Under the pieces are notes generated by a model. That model made no database searches. It saw only the letters and a program-made list of their open reading frames with translations, and was not told where the DNA came from. Both the position numbers and the translations under genes were made by a program. Of a stretch of 25,075 nt of DNA, positions 7,279 to 15,400 are shown in pieces. Source of the DNA: a virus; the IMG/VR virus record IMGVR_UViG_3300023174_000600, positions 1 to 25,075 of that record. One strand, written 5' to 3'. Position 1 is the stretch's first letter. The number at the start of each line of letters is the position of its first letter.

Positions 7279-7715
7279 TAGATTGTTCCCACTTCTCTTA
7301 GTACCTCGGTTGTATTTTTATTGATGTGCTGTGCAGGAGGCATCTTCTCAGCGTTGTAAGGTTGATTCAGAACCTCGCTAGCATTGTATGCTGCCTCTAC
7401 GTGTTGCCTTGTTGTACCACCTGGTTGCATACCTTGGGCACGTGCATCCCTATATGCTTGGAGTTCACCAGTCCACTTCTTGTCGGATATATCTCTGGTC
7501 GCATCTCCTGCGTTTAGTTGCAAAGACCTAGCCTTACAACCAAAACAATCTGGTCCACATTTAGTATGGTCAACGAATACTTCGCTAGTTGGGAATGGTT
7601 CCTCTGAGGTAGCATCACATTCCGTACAACCATACAACTCGCAATAGGGAACCATATCCCCATCTTCTAACTTATACCCCCACTTAAGAACTTTACTAAT
7701 ATGTTCGTGTTCCAT
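7278..7715 (-). CDS. Zinc-binding hypothetical phage protein
   Basis: This is a 145-aa protein with an N-terminal Cys module: C25, C30 and C33, then C53, C57 and C60 (DHTKCGPDCFGCKARSLQL), consistent with a zinc ribbon. The second half is helical and contains WTGELQAYRDARAQGMQPGG followed by a T..HVE.AYNASE.L segment. I know this combination (C-G-P-D-C-F-G-C-K...Y.D.R.QG.QP.GT) from hypothetical proteins of actinobacteriophages, encoded next to capsid genes. The AGGGGACA ribosome site is clear. No catalytic motif is visible, so a minor virion or assembly function is inferred. Confidence 0.88.
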   Translation of the reverse strand: MEHEHISKVLKWGYKLEDGDMVPYCELYGCTECDATSEEPFPTSEVFVDHTKCGPDCFGCKARSLQLNAGDATRDISDKKWTGELQAYRDARAQGMQPGGTTRQHVEAAYNASEVLNQPYNAEKMPPAQHINKNTTEVLREVGTI

Positions 7716-7723
7716 TATGTCCC

Positions 7724-7993
7724 CTACTGTGCTGTGAAGTTGGCTTCTGTTACATCTATATCTGCAGCAATTAGTGCTGCCTTTGTTGCTTCACTTACTG
7801 TGTGGTTGTATCCACCACGATAAACTTCTTGATAGGTAGCCAAGTCACCATCTACTAGGTAACGTGCTTGATAGTAGACACCATCTTGACGTACGATAGT
7901 AATACCCCTATCAATCTTGTAGAAAGAAAATAGGCGATGAGCACCAGAAGGTCCTTCTGCAACCACTGGTGTTCTGAATGTATATGTTGTCAT
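7724..7993 (-). CDS. Capsid-adjacent hypothetical protein
   Basis: This is an 89-aa protein: TPVVAEGPSGAHRLFSFYK, then IDRGITIVRQDGVYYQARY, then LATYQEVYRGGYNHTVSEAT and KAALIAADI. The beta-rich first part followed by an Y-R-G-G-Y/H-x-H/Y-T-V-x-x-x-T-K-A-A-L-I-A-A end is a recurring form in actinophage genomes, directly next to the capsid gene. AGGGAGA precedes ATG 7993. It is possibly a decoration or head-completion factor. No experimental role is known to me. Confidence 0.82.
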   Translation of the reverse strand: MTTYTFRTPVVAEGPSGAHRLFSFYKIDRGITIVRQDGVYYQARYLVDGDLATYQEVYRGGYNHTVSEATKAALIAADIDVTEANFTAQ

Positions 7994-8021
7994 TATTCTC
8001 CCTAGTTAACTTACTGATAGA

Positions 8022-8039
8022 CAGGGGATTGCTCCCCTG
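8022..8039 (-). terminator. Hairpin downstream of the capsid gene, weak terminator or processing site
   Basis: A perfect 7-bp stem (CAGGGGA/TCCCCTG) with a 4-nt loop lies in the 65-nt gap between the capsid gene stop (8059) and the next gene. No T-run follows on the transcribed strand, so it is not a typical intrinsic terminator. It could be a partial terminator, an RNA processing site or a 3'-end stabiliser that raises capsid mRNA relative to genes further on. Confidence 0.55.
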
Positions 8040-8058
8040 CCCACCCGTCAATCAACTC

Positions 8059-9267
8059 TTATAGAGCACCGATTGATGAACCTGATTCGATTCGGTATAG
8101 TGCTTCTTCGCGGTAGCGAGCAAAGCCAAGTACGCCGTACCAACCCATTGGGCGGAAGCGCATCAACTTGTCAACTACTGGTCCGATTACTACGTGTGGC
8201 TCTTCGGCAACTGCCTCAGCCATTGCTTGCTGTCCAGCAAGGATAGTGTCGTAGACACGTGTTACTGGAGTTACTGTAACTGTTGTTGTTGCAGTTACTG
8301 CAGCAGTGTTTGCTGTGTCAACTGTGAATGTTGTCGTTGAACCTGATGTAGCAATAGCAGTAATCTTGGCACCTGAAGCGATACCTGTTCCTGCAATCTT
8401 GTCACCAACTTCAGCACGTGTTGCGATAACAGCAGATGAAGCAACGCCGAATGTAAATCCAGCAGATGTTCCTGCAACTGTTACAGCAGTTGTTGTTAGA
8501 GCAGTCTGGTCTGCACCAATCTTCTCAGAGTTGATACGTGGTGACTCGATGAAGTATGCACCTTCGTATGAACCAATTTCACCAGCCCAAATGTTTTCAT
8601 TTGTCTGGTAGTTGTGAGGGTCGCGCCAAGCAGCAGCACCAGTCTCAGCACGAAGGTCGTGTGAAACTTCTGGGTGGATACCTGCCCAGTACATTGCACC
8701 CTTGCGGTATGCAGCCTTGTTAGCACGCAACTTAGCAACTGCCTTACGGACATTTGCTGAAGTTAGTGTTGCAGCAGCAGAAATTGTTGCTGATGATGTA
8801 GCAGTTGAACCTGAGTAGATTACGTTGCTTCCGCCACCTAGTGTCGCCATTGCAACTGTGTCGATAGAATCGGCAAGGTTGAATGCGATAATGTTAGCAA
8901 CTGCTGGGTCTACATCTGCAAGTGAGAAGAGTTCCAAAGCACGTGTTACCAATACAGAGTTACCGTACTCGTTAAGAGTAATTGTAACTGTGTTTGGTGT
9001 TGTCAATGAAACTGCATCTGGGTCAGATGTTTCTGTTAGAGCAGTTGTTGCCTGTGATAGGTCGTTGTACTTCTGTAGAACGACTGTTGAACCTGGTGTA
9101 GACTGGTTAGTTGGACGCTTATCTGCAACTGAACGAATTAGTGGTTCGGCGCGGAGAGCGAATTCGACAAGGCGGTCATACGCCTTTTGTACTAAACCAG
9201 CACCACCTGCTGTACCTCCGAGGGAAGCAGAGCCTGTTGATGTTGTGCCTGTGTATGATGTAGGCAT
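8059..9267 (-). CDS. Major capsid protein, N4-gp56 family, with inserted beta domain
   Basis: This 402-aa HK97-fold coat protein matches the N4-gp56 family pattern. The N-terminal part (GAGLVQKAYDRLVEFALRA) leads to the S-V-A-D-K-R region and ITLNEYGNSVLVTRALELF. Further features are DTVAMATLGGG, YWAGIHPEVSHDLRAETG and the C-terminal VIGPVVDKLMRFRPMGWYG block with ARYREEALYRIE. A Thr/Ala/Ser-rich beta segment (residues about 247-335, with VGDKIAGTGIASGAKITAIA) interrupts the fold between the ESPRIN strand and RVYDTILAGQQAM. This suggests an inserted Ig-like surface domain. The GGAGGTGA ribosome site before ATG 9267 is the strongest in the late operon. The scaffold lies just upstream. Confidence 0.93.
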   Translation of the reverse strand: MPTSYTGTTSTGSASLGGTAGGAGLVQKAYDRLVEFALRAEPLIRSVADKRPTNQSTPGSTVVLQKYNDLSQATTALTETSDPDAVSLTTPNTVTITLNEYGNSVLVTRALELFSLADVDPAVANIIAFNLADSIDTVAMATLGGGSNVIYSGSTATSSATISAAATLTSANVRKAVAKLRANKAAYRKGAMYWAGIHPEVSHDLRAETGAAAWRDPHNYQTNENIWAGEIGSYEGAYFIESPRINSEKIGADQTALTTTAVTVAGTSAGFTFGVASSAVIATRAEVGDKIAGTGIASGAKITAIATSGSTTTFTVDTANTAAVTATTTVTVTPVTRVYDTILAGQQAMAEAVAEEPHVVIGPVVDKLMRFRPMGWYGVLGFARYREEALYRIESGSSIGAL

Positions 9268-9301
9268 TAGTTTGTCACCTCCAAGTGACTATGAACGGAC
9301 A

Positions 9302-9781
9302 TTATGATTGCGAGCGAAGGATTGACAAGATATCGTCTGCACTTTGTGCAGCACCTAACTTGTAATCTAAGTCTTCTGCTCTATCAGGGCTTACAGCATT
9401 ACTAGTTAATGAGTCTTGCTGGCGCAATTCTGCGCGGTCAAACTCAGTAGTCTTTCGTGCTTCCTCTGCAGGTGTTAATCCGAACAAATCAGAGTTATCT
9501 TCAAGCCAATTATTAACTGACTCTTCGCTAAAATCTTCAATGTCTTTCATGATTAACCGTGCTGCTTTTAGATTAACGCCCTTTTTCTGAAGGACTTCTT
9601 TGACAGTTCGCTCACGCTGCTCTTTGGTATAATTCTCAAGTTGCTCAGTGAGTTCCTTAATACGCTTTTCATCAGAACGCTTAGCCTTCCGTAACTTTTT
9701 AAGTAAGTCACTTCCGTCTGGTTGCGTCTCGATTTCGGTATCGAGGTCATCGTCTTCTTCATCCCAGTAGTTGTTGCTCAT
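9302..9781 (-). CDS. Capsid scaffolding protein
   Basis: This is a 159-aa acidic, helical protein. An acidic head (WDEEDDDLDTEIETQPDGSD) leads to a long charged coiled-coil (about residues 25-65, LLKKLRKAKRSDEKRIKELT). A middle helix follows (GVNLKAARLIMKDIEDFSEE), and the tail has LDYKLGAAQSADDILSILRS. Size, charge and position immediately before the major capsid gene match scaffold proteins of N4-gp56-type actinophages. It should guide procapsid assembly and then leave or be cleaved. AAGGGTGG precedes ATG 9781. Confidence 0.85.
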   Translation of the reverse strand: MSNNYWDEEDDDLDTEIETQPDGSDLLKKLRKAKRSDEKRIKELTEQLENYTKEQRERTVKEVLQKKGVNLKAARLIMKDIEDFSEESVNNWLEDNSDLFGLTPAEEARKTTEFDRAELRQQDSLTSNAVSPDRAEDLDYKLGAAQSADDILSILRSQS

Positions 9782-9905
9782 AGCAACGCCACCCTTCTAT
9801 TCGTTGTTAGTTCGCAAGCCTCAGTATCTAGTCGGGGAACTAGGCTGGCTCTTGCTCTCGGTCTATTACGCTGACGGGGCCGATAGGTCCGTTCAGGATT
9901 CTTTG
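9782..9905. other. 124-nt gap between ejection genes and scaffold
   Basis: No gene is seen. The gap contains a CTAGT-CGGGGA-ACTAG hairpin (9828-9843) and the scaffold's ribosome site. A search by eye for tRNA arms or a clear sigma70 promoter on the minus strand failed. As the longest gap inside the late operon, it may hold a secondary promoter or mRNA processing site that sets scaffold and capsid expression apart. Confidence 0.4.
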
Positions 9906-11159
9906 TTAAATAATTCCTGCGACTGAGGAACTCATTCGTCCTACTCCAGAAGAACCAGCATAACGTGCTTCCTCAAGAGAGATTAAATTCTGTTTCTTTC
10001 TTTCTTCTGATGCTAGTCCTTGGATTCTAGCCTTCTCTGCTTCCGCTTGAGCATACTGCGGAAGACCCTGAGATATAGAACTTAAGAACTCCATTCGTGG
10101 AAGTTCTGCTGCAATTGCTTTGTAGTCTACATTAGCAGTTTCAGCATTAGCACCTGACTGCATTGCTGCCTCAGTTCCAATTGTTCCACCCATTACATTT
10201 GAATACGCACTTGACTGAACAGAAGTTGCTGCTTCAAATGCCTGCAGTCCCTGCTTAAGAGCAGCACCACCAATTTCAGCAGAGGTAATCTTCTTCTCAA
10301 GTGCAGGTAGTTGGTTTCTAGGGTCAAGCATTGCTGCTACTAAATCTCCAGTAGACAATGATGAGCCAAACTTTCTTAATGCTAGAAGAACATTTGAATC
10401 AGCACTAAGTATACGCTTGTATGCCATTGAGACACGAGCGCCGACTTCATCTGGCGCTAGTTCATTGCCAATCAAAGTTGCATATTGTTCTGTATTTGCA
10501 AACCGTTCTACATCATATGCCTTAAAAATCTTTGCATATGCTTGCTCATTGGCAAGGTAATCTTTTTCAGATAGCATCGCCTTGCCTGATGCAGCAAGTT
10601 TTGCATTTCCAGCAAAGCGCTGCAGGTATCCTGCATTGTATCGCTTATCATAACGCAGCAATGTTAGCATATCTTCAGATGAAATATCTGGGTATGCTGT
10701 GCGAATTGCTAGTAAAGTATCTGCCAACCCTGAGATATTATAAACACCCATAGCAGCAAGGAGTGCTGCATAGACTGGATTATCTTTTAAGTTAACGGAT
10801 TTTGTATTTGTAGGTAGTCCTTGAATAGGTTTACCATCTGGACCAACAGTTACTATCTTGCCAGTTGCTGGGTCATAAGTAGACTTGATTCCAAGACTAC
10901 TATAATTAGCATTAATACTTTCTGAAACTTCTTTTGCAGATTGACGTGTATCAATCTGGGCCTGAGTAAGTCCAGTACCAGGAACAATTGCTGTATAGTA
11001 TGGGTCTTTATCTGCTTCCCAACTAGCCTGTGATGCTTCATAAGCCGCGCGTGCTCTAGGAGACATGGCTGCATTTTTTGCAGCGTTATCTTCTACTGTT
11101 GAAAAAGATGATGGAATATTTTTGTCATCATAAGGCATTCCGCTATCTAGTCTAGCCAT
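9906..11159 (-). CDS. Putative internal virion/ejection protein A
   Basis: This is a 417-aa, mainly helical protein. Its central part has YPDISSEDMLTLLRYDKRY, then LQRFAGNAKLA, LSEKDYLANEQAYAKIFKAY and YATLIGNELAPDEVGARVSM. This matches a module that I recall from large actinophage virion proteins (LR...Y..RF, then SE.eYL..E..Y, then LIgn..sp.Ev..Rv). The C-terminal region is Ala/Gln-rich with coiled-coil character (QAEAEKARIQGLASEERKKQ). ATG 11159 overlaps the previous stop (TAATG). With its neighbour and the 1633-aa protein it forms a block comparable in place to the podoviral ejection proteins. The role is inferred from that. Confidence 0.75.
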   Translation of the reverse strand: MARLDSGMPYDDKNIPSSFSTVEDNAAKNAAMSPRARAAYEASQASWEADKDPYYTAIVPGTGLTQAQIDTRQSAKEVSESINANYSSLGIKSTYDPATGKIVTVGPDGKPIQGLPTNTKSVNLKDNPVYAALLAAMGVYNISGLADTLLAIRTAYPDISSEDMLTLLRYDKRYNAGYLQRFAGNAKLAASGKAMLSEKDYLANEQAYAKIFKAYDVERFANTEQYATLIGNELAPDEVGARVSMAYKRILSADSNVLLALRKFGSSLSTGDLVAAMLDPRNQLPALEKKITSAEIGGAALKQGLQAFEAATSVQSSAYSNVMGGTIGTEAAMQSGANAETANVDYKAIAAELPRMEFLSSISQGLPQYAQAEAEKARIQGLASEERKKQNLISLEEARYAGSSGVGRMSSSVAGII

Positions 11160-12418
11160 TATGCATTAACTCCAAACGCTTGAGCCATAGCCCGTAGGTC
11201 ATTATTAACCACAGTCTTATAGTATTCTGTCTTCTGAAAGTCTGGCTTCTTCCACTGCGCTTTTTCCCACTCAGTCACTGGGATTGCAGTAGTTCCTGAT
11301 GCAACTTCATATAGGTCTGTAACATTAGGAGTTTTTCCATACAACTTCTCGTATGATGAAACATAAGGAGTAAGCAATGTCTTAACTGATGTACCCTTTA
11401 AGATGCTTTCTTTCCATGCTGGGAACTGTGTTGTAGCCTGGATTTGGATATTATCTAATGTAGTCTGCAATGCCTGCTGGCTACGGATACCCTTCAATGC
11501 TTCGCCATAGATAATTTTATCTGATGTAGGAATGCCATTGTCAGCATGAGCCTGACGCAATTGACGAACAACTGCACCAAGTGCACCTTGCTCCAATGCC
11601 ATATCATCTTTAGTATCAGGTGTAAGTTTGGCTGCAGTGAATCGCTTCATTGCATCGTTCTGTACATACTTTAAGAATATATCTTCCTGCTGTTGCTGAC
11701 TTAATGTAAAGCCTTTTGCTCCTGCTGCCTTTTGAGCCTTGTTAATCTCAGCAGCATACGCTGCAGCAGTCTTCTTATCAGGGGCAACATTGAACAAGTC
11801 AAGATACTTGCTTGTCATATTAGCAATAAGTGACTCAGGATTGGTGACTGGAATTGGCTTAGGGCCACCGCCAGTTACTTTGCCAAATGCCTGGTCTGCA
11901 AGAGAAGGGTTGCTAACAAAACGCATGATTGTCTGTGAGTAAGTCTCACCAACCTGGTCCGCCTGCTTCATCATTGTACCAAGAGCAGCATAGTCCTGTG
12001 GACGTAACGTTACAGCCTGACCCATTTTCTTGATGAAGTCGGTTGTAGGAGCCTGGCCCTTAGCATAAAGATTTGGAATTTGCCCCAATGCTGCAAGCAG
12101 ATTAGCCTTCTGTGAATTGCTCATTGTAGCAGGAATTAAATATGGAGAATCAGTTGTGTAGATTGCTTTACTAAACACTGGAGCATTAGGAACAGGTTGT
12201 GCACCAGCAAACTGTGGTGGTTGGCTGACTGTCTTACCAGTTAATACAGAAGTCCCAATAGGGATACCACTGATACTTGTGCCACTCCCAGCAGCATTAG
12301 TTGGAGGTTTGTTGGCTGCTTCTCTTTCAAGTTTAGCCTGAGATGCAGCAGTCTTACTCTCTGCCTTCTTCTTGTTGGCAGCCTTCTGCTTTGCCTCGGC
12401 TTGTCCTGTTATTGCCAT
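11159..12418 (-). CDS. Putative internal virion/ejection protein B
   Basis: This is a 419-aa protein with a Lys/Ala-rich N-terminal coil (KQKAANKKKAESKTAASQAK), a Gly/Pro/Val linker (residues 40-75) and a helical body. The body contains MSNSQKANLLAALGQIPNLY, MGQAVTLRPQDYAALGTMM and YSQTIMRFVSNPSLADQAFG. The middle includes AAAYAAEINKAQKAAGAKGF. The GGAAGGG ribosome site before ATG 12418 lies inside the short gap after the giant gene. I see no enzymatic motif. Its helical nature and place between the giant protein and protein A suggest it acts with them in the capsid interior or DNA delivery. Confidence 0.72.
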   Translation of the reverse strand: MAITGQAEAKQKAANKKKAESKTAASQAKLEREAANKPPTNAAGSGTSISGIPIGTSVLTGKTVSQPPQFAGAQPVPNAPVFSKAIYTTDSPYLIPATMSNSQKANLLAALGQIPNLYAKGQAPTTDFIKKMGQAVTLRPQDYAALGTMMKQADQVGETYSQTIMRFVSNPSLADQAFGKVTGGGPKPIPVTNPESLIANMTSKYLDLFNVAPDKKTAAAYAAEINKAQKAAGAKGFTLSQQQQEDIFLKYVQNDAMKRFTAAKLTPDTKDDMALEQGALGAVVRQLRQAHADNGIPTSDKIIYGEALKGIRSQQALQTTLDNIQIQATTQFPAWKESILKGTSVKTLLTPYVSSYEKLYGKTPNVTDLYEVASGTTAIPVTEWEKAQWKKPDFQKTEYYKTVVNNDLRAMAQAFGVNA

Positions 12419-12421
12419 CGC

Positions 12422-15400
12422 TTACCCTTCCAATTCTTTCTTAAAGACTCCATAGAAAATCTTTTGGAAGTCTGGGTATTTAGTAATTAATCTTAGTGCT
12501 TCATTAGCAAGCCATGCACGCTGTGGTGCAGACTTTTTGTTAGCAAGTGTCTTCATTCCACTAGCAGCAATAGCATCATCGCGTAGGTCAAGGTATGCAC
12601 GTGCTGCAATCAAGGCACTAGAGTCTGCTAACTTAGGGTCTTCAGATGCTAGTTTAATTTGAGCAAATGCACGCTCTCTCCATTGAGTATCATACTCTGG
12701 TTGAACTCTACCGCTAAGGTTGTAAGACTTAGTCAAGTTGCTAAGTGCATCTTGGTACTCTGTAGATGACCAACCCTCGCCAACCGAGCGTGTCATTAGA
12801 CGTTCCTTTGATGCAGTATAAAGGATATTAACTGCCTTATCCATTACTTCCTTGGCTGACATTCTAGCGAATGCACCGCGTTCCTTCTGGTATTGGAAAA
12901 GAACCTTTGATAGTTCGCCATTAGGATATAGATATCCGTACACATCAGCATACTTTTGAACAACTGTAGGGTCATTCTTAATCATGTTGTATGTAGGAAG
13001 GTTAGTTGGTTCATATCCTGTAGTTGATTTAATGATAGCAAAGACTTGTTCAGGTCCATATGTATCTAGGAAGTCAACATAAGCCTTAGACTTATCACTG
13101 CCTGCTGCTGATTCAATAGCCTTAAAGTTAGTCCATAACGCTGTAGCAAGTACAGTGTCACCGTTCTTATTCTTTGCTAACGCCTCAGGACGTAAAGCGA
13201 ATGGGATAGGTGTCAATGCACCAAACAAACCACGCCACATTGTAAAGTATCGTGCAAGATTTTGACCATCCTGTGTTAAACGAGACTGGTCATCTGGGTC
13301 TAGCAAGTCATACTCTCCACTAGATGCGAGGTAGTTCATGCTAGGTGCAAATGCTGCAGCAAATGATGTCTCAACACCAAATATTCCACCCAATGCACGT
13401 ACCCAGTTAGATGATAGCAATGGTCCTTCTAGCAGACCAGCGTTCTTAATATCGGGTGTGCCATATGGGAATGCAATCTTAAACACATGCTCTTCAAGTT
13501 CAGTTGGTAGCAACTTAAGAGGGTTCTTATTCATTGCATCAAGGGCAGCAACTGTCCATAGTAATCCGAAACCTGCACCTGGCAGGAATGTTCCTGCACC
13601 AATTGCGAAGTTAAATGACTGTGGTTGTGCAGTTAATGCATATGGACCTGAGACTCGAGCCTCAGATGCACCAGGCATTATACCCTGTAGCGCATTCAAT
13701 GCACTGCTTGCAAACGGTACAAAGAACTTACGTTCGCCAGTCATTGGGTCCCCAAAGAAGAACCCCTGATTTGGGTCGTAGTAATCACGTGCATCTGTCA
13801 ACTCGTATAGCGCTGATGACTCAGGGGATGATAACCAATCACCAACCTTACCAACCTTGTAGAGTTGCGTAGGGTTATCTAGCGCAATCTTTCCCCAAGC
13901 CTTCATAGTATCTTCCCATGCTTGACCAAATGGTGCCACTAAACGTAGTTGATGCCATAGCAAGTTACGCTTTGAAGCATCATAGAACAGGTTCTCTACG
14001 TTCTTATTAGCATACTTAACAGCATATTGGTGTGCTTCATCTAGAGTTAAAGGACCACTACCGTCTGCTACATCAAGTGCACGCCATGCTTTGTGCTGCT
14101 TACCAATCTGTGCGCCAGTAATTGGGTTCCTTAATGGAGACAAACTCTTAGGTGCATTGCCTCTAAGTTCATTTAATGCCTTAGTATTAAGAGAACCAGA
14201 CAAGTCATGGATTGCATCCCAGTATGACTGACGCCATTCTGGTCCCATAGTGGTAGTCTTCTCAAACTTAACAGCAATATCAAAGAATCCTTGTGATATT
14301 TGCTGTACAATTTTGTTGTTTGTCATGCCTGCAACTACAGCAGTCTTGGGTACTGTCATTAATATGTTGTCCCAATTGCCAGTATCAGCGAATGTTTGTT
14401 CTAATGTACGAGTAAAGTCCTTATGCAGGTCAATCTTTACACGCTTGCCCTTTAGGCCCTTCTTCTGGGCCTCTAGTGTTGCTTGCGCAATATCCTTGCC
14501 AGTTGGTATCTTAACAAGGGTTTGCCCTACCATTACCTGGCCTTTAGCCAGAAGTTCCTTGATTAACTGTGAACCTGCACCACGACCTGATAGTTCTTCT
14601 ACACGAGCAAGGACAGACACCTGTTCACCCTTATCATTGACTCCCTTAAATAGGAAATTCAATAAACCATCTTCAGTATTAACCCAGTTCTTGAACTGTT
14701 CAGACTTAGATGCTGAGAAACGGTCAAGAGTTTTACGGCCATCACCCTTTAGGAAGTAGTTAACTGTGTCAAGTTCCTTGCCAGGCTTAGTTCCAATTAC
14801 TTTGCGTACAAACTCTGAGTTGTGTAGGATGCGAACCTGGCTTGAGAAGCCTGCCCACCAGTTAGGATGTCCAAAGACTTCCTTTGTATAGCCAAGAGAC
14901 TTAACTAACTTACCCATCTCACCATCGCCACCCATACCTGACATAGCATCAGACATAAAAGCAACGTAGTCGTTACCTAATTCAGCAGCAATCTCTTCTG
15001 CTGCAAATTCTTCTGCGGATGAACCCATCTTAAAGGACTTTCCGTACACATTGTCCTTGACGCTGTCAAGTTGATACAGCAATTCTTTCCATTTTGAACC
15101 ACCTGGGCGACCAAGCCACATAGCAGCAGCGGAAAGTGGGTGATTTAGGAAGGAGATATGTCCTGTTCCAAATACGCGAATCTGTTCTTCGATAATATTG
15201 CGACTAATATAAGCAGGACGTACGAGAACTGACTTCTTCCAGAGGCTATTAATGTCAGACAATGCGTTCTCTGCTAGAACTACGCCTCTTCCTAACTTTA
15301 ATCCAGCAAACTTTTTAGATGTTGTGATAAAGTCCTGCATTGCCTTAGGGTCTGGAATGAACACAAATGTGTTAAGTAGTTCTGAGTCCAGATGAGCACT

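Noticed and set aside
6617-7324. Hydrophobic plus-strand frames over the basic-protein cluster
   Set aside because: Antisense of Lys-rich (AAG/AAA) genes always reads as Leu/Phe-rich. There is no ribosome site, and the minus-strand products have known motifs.
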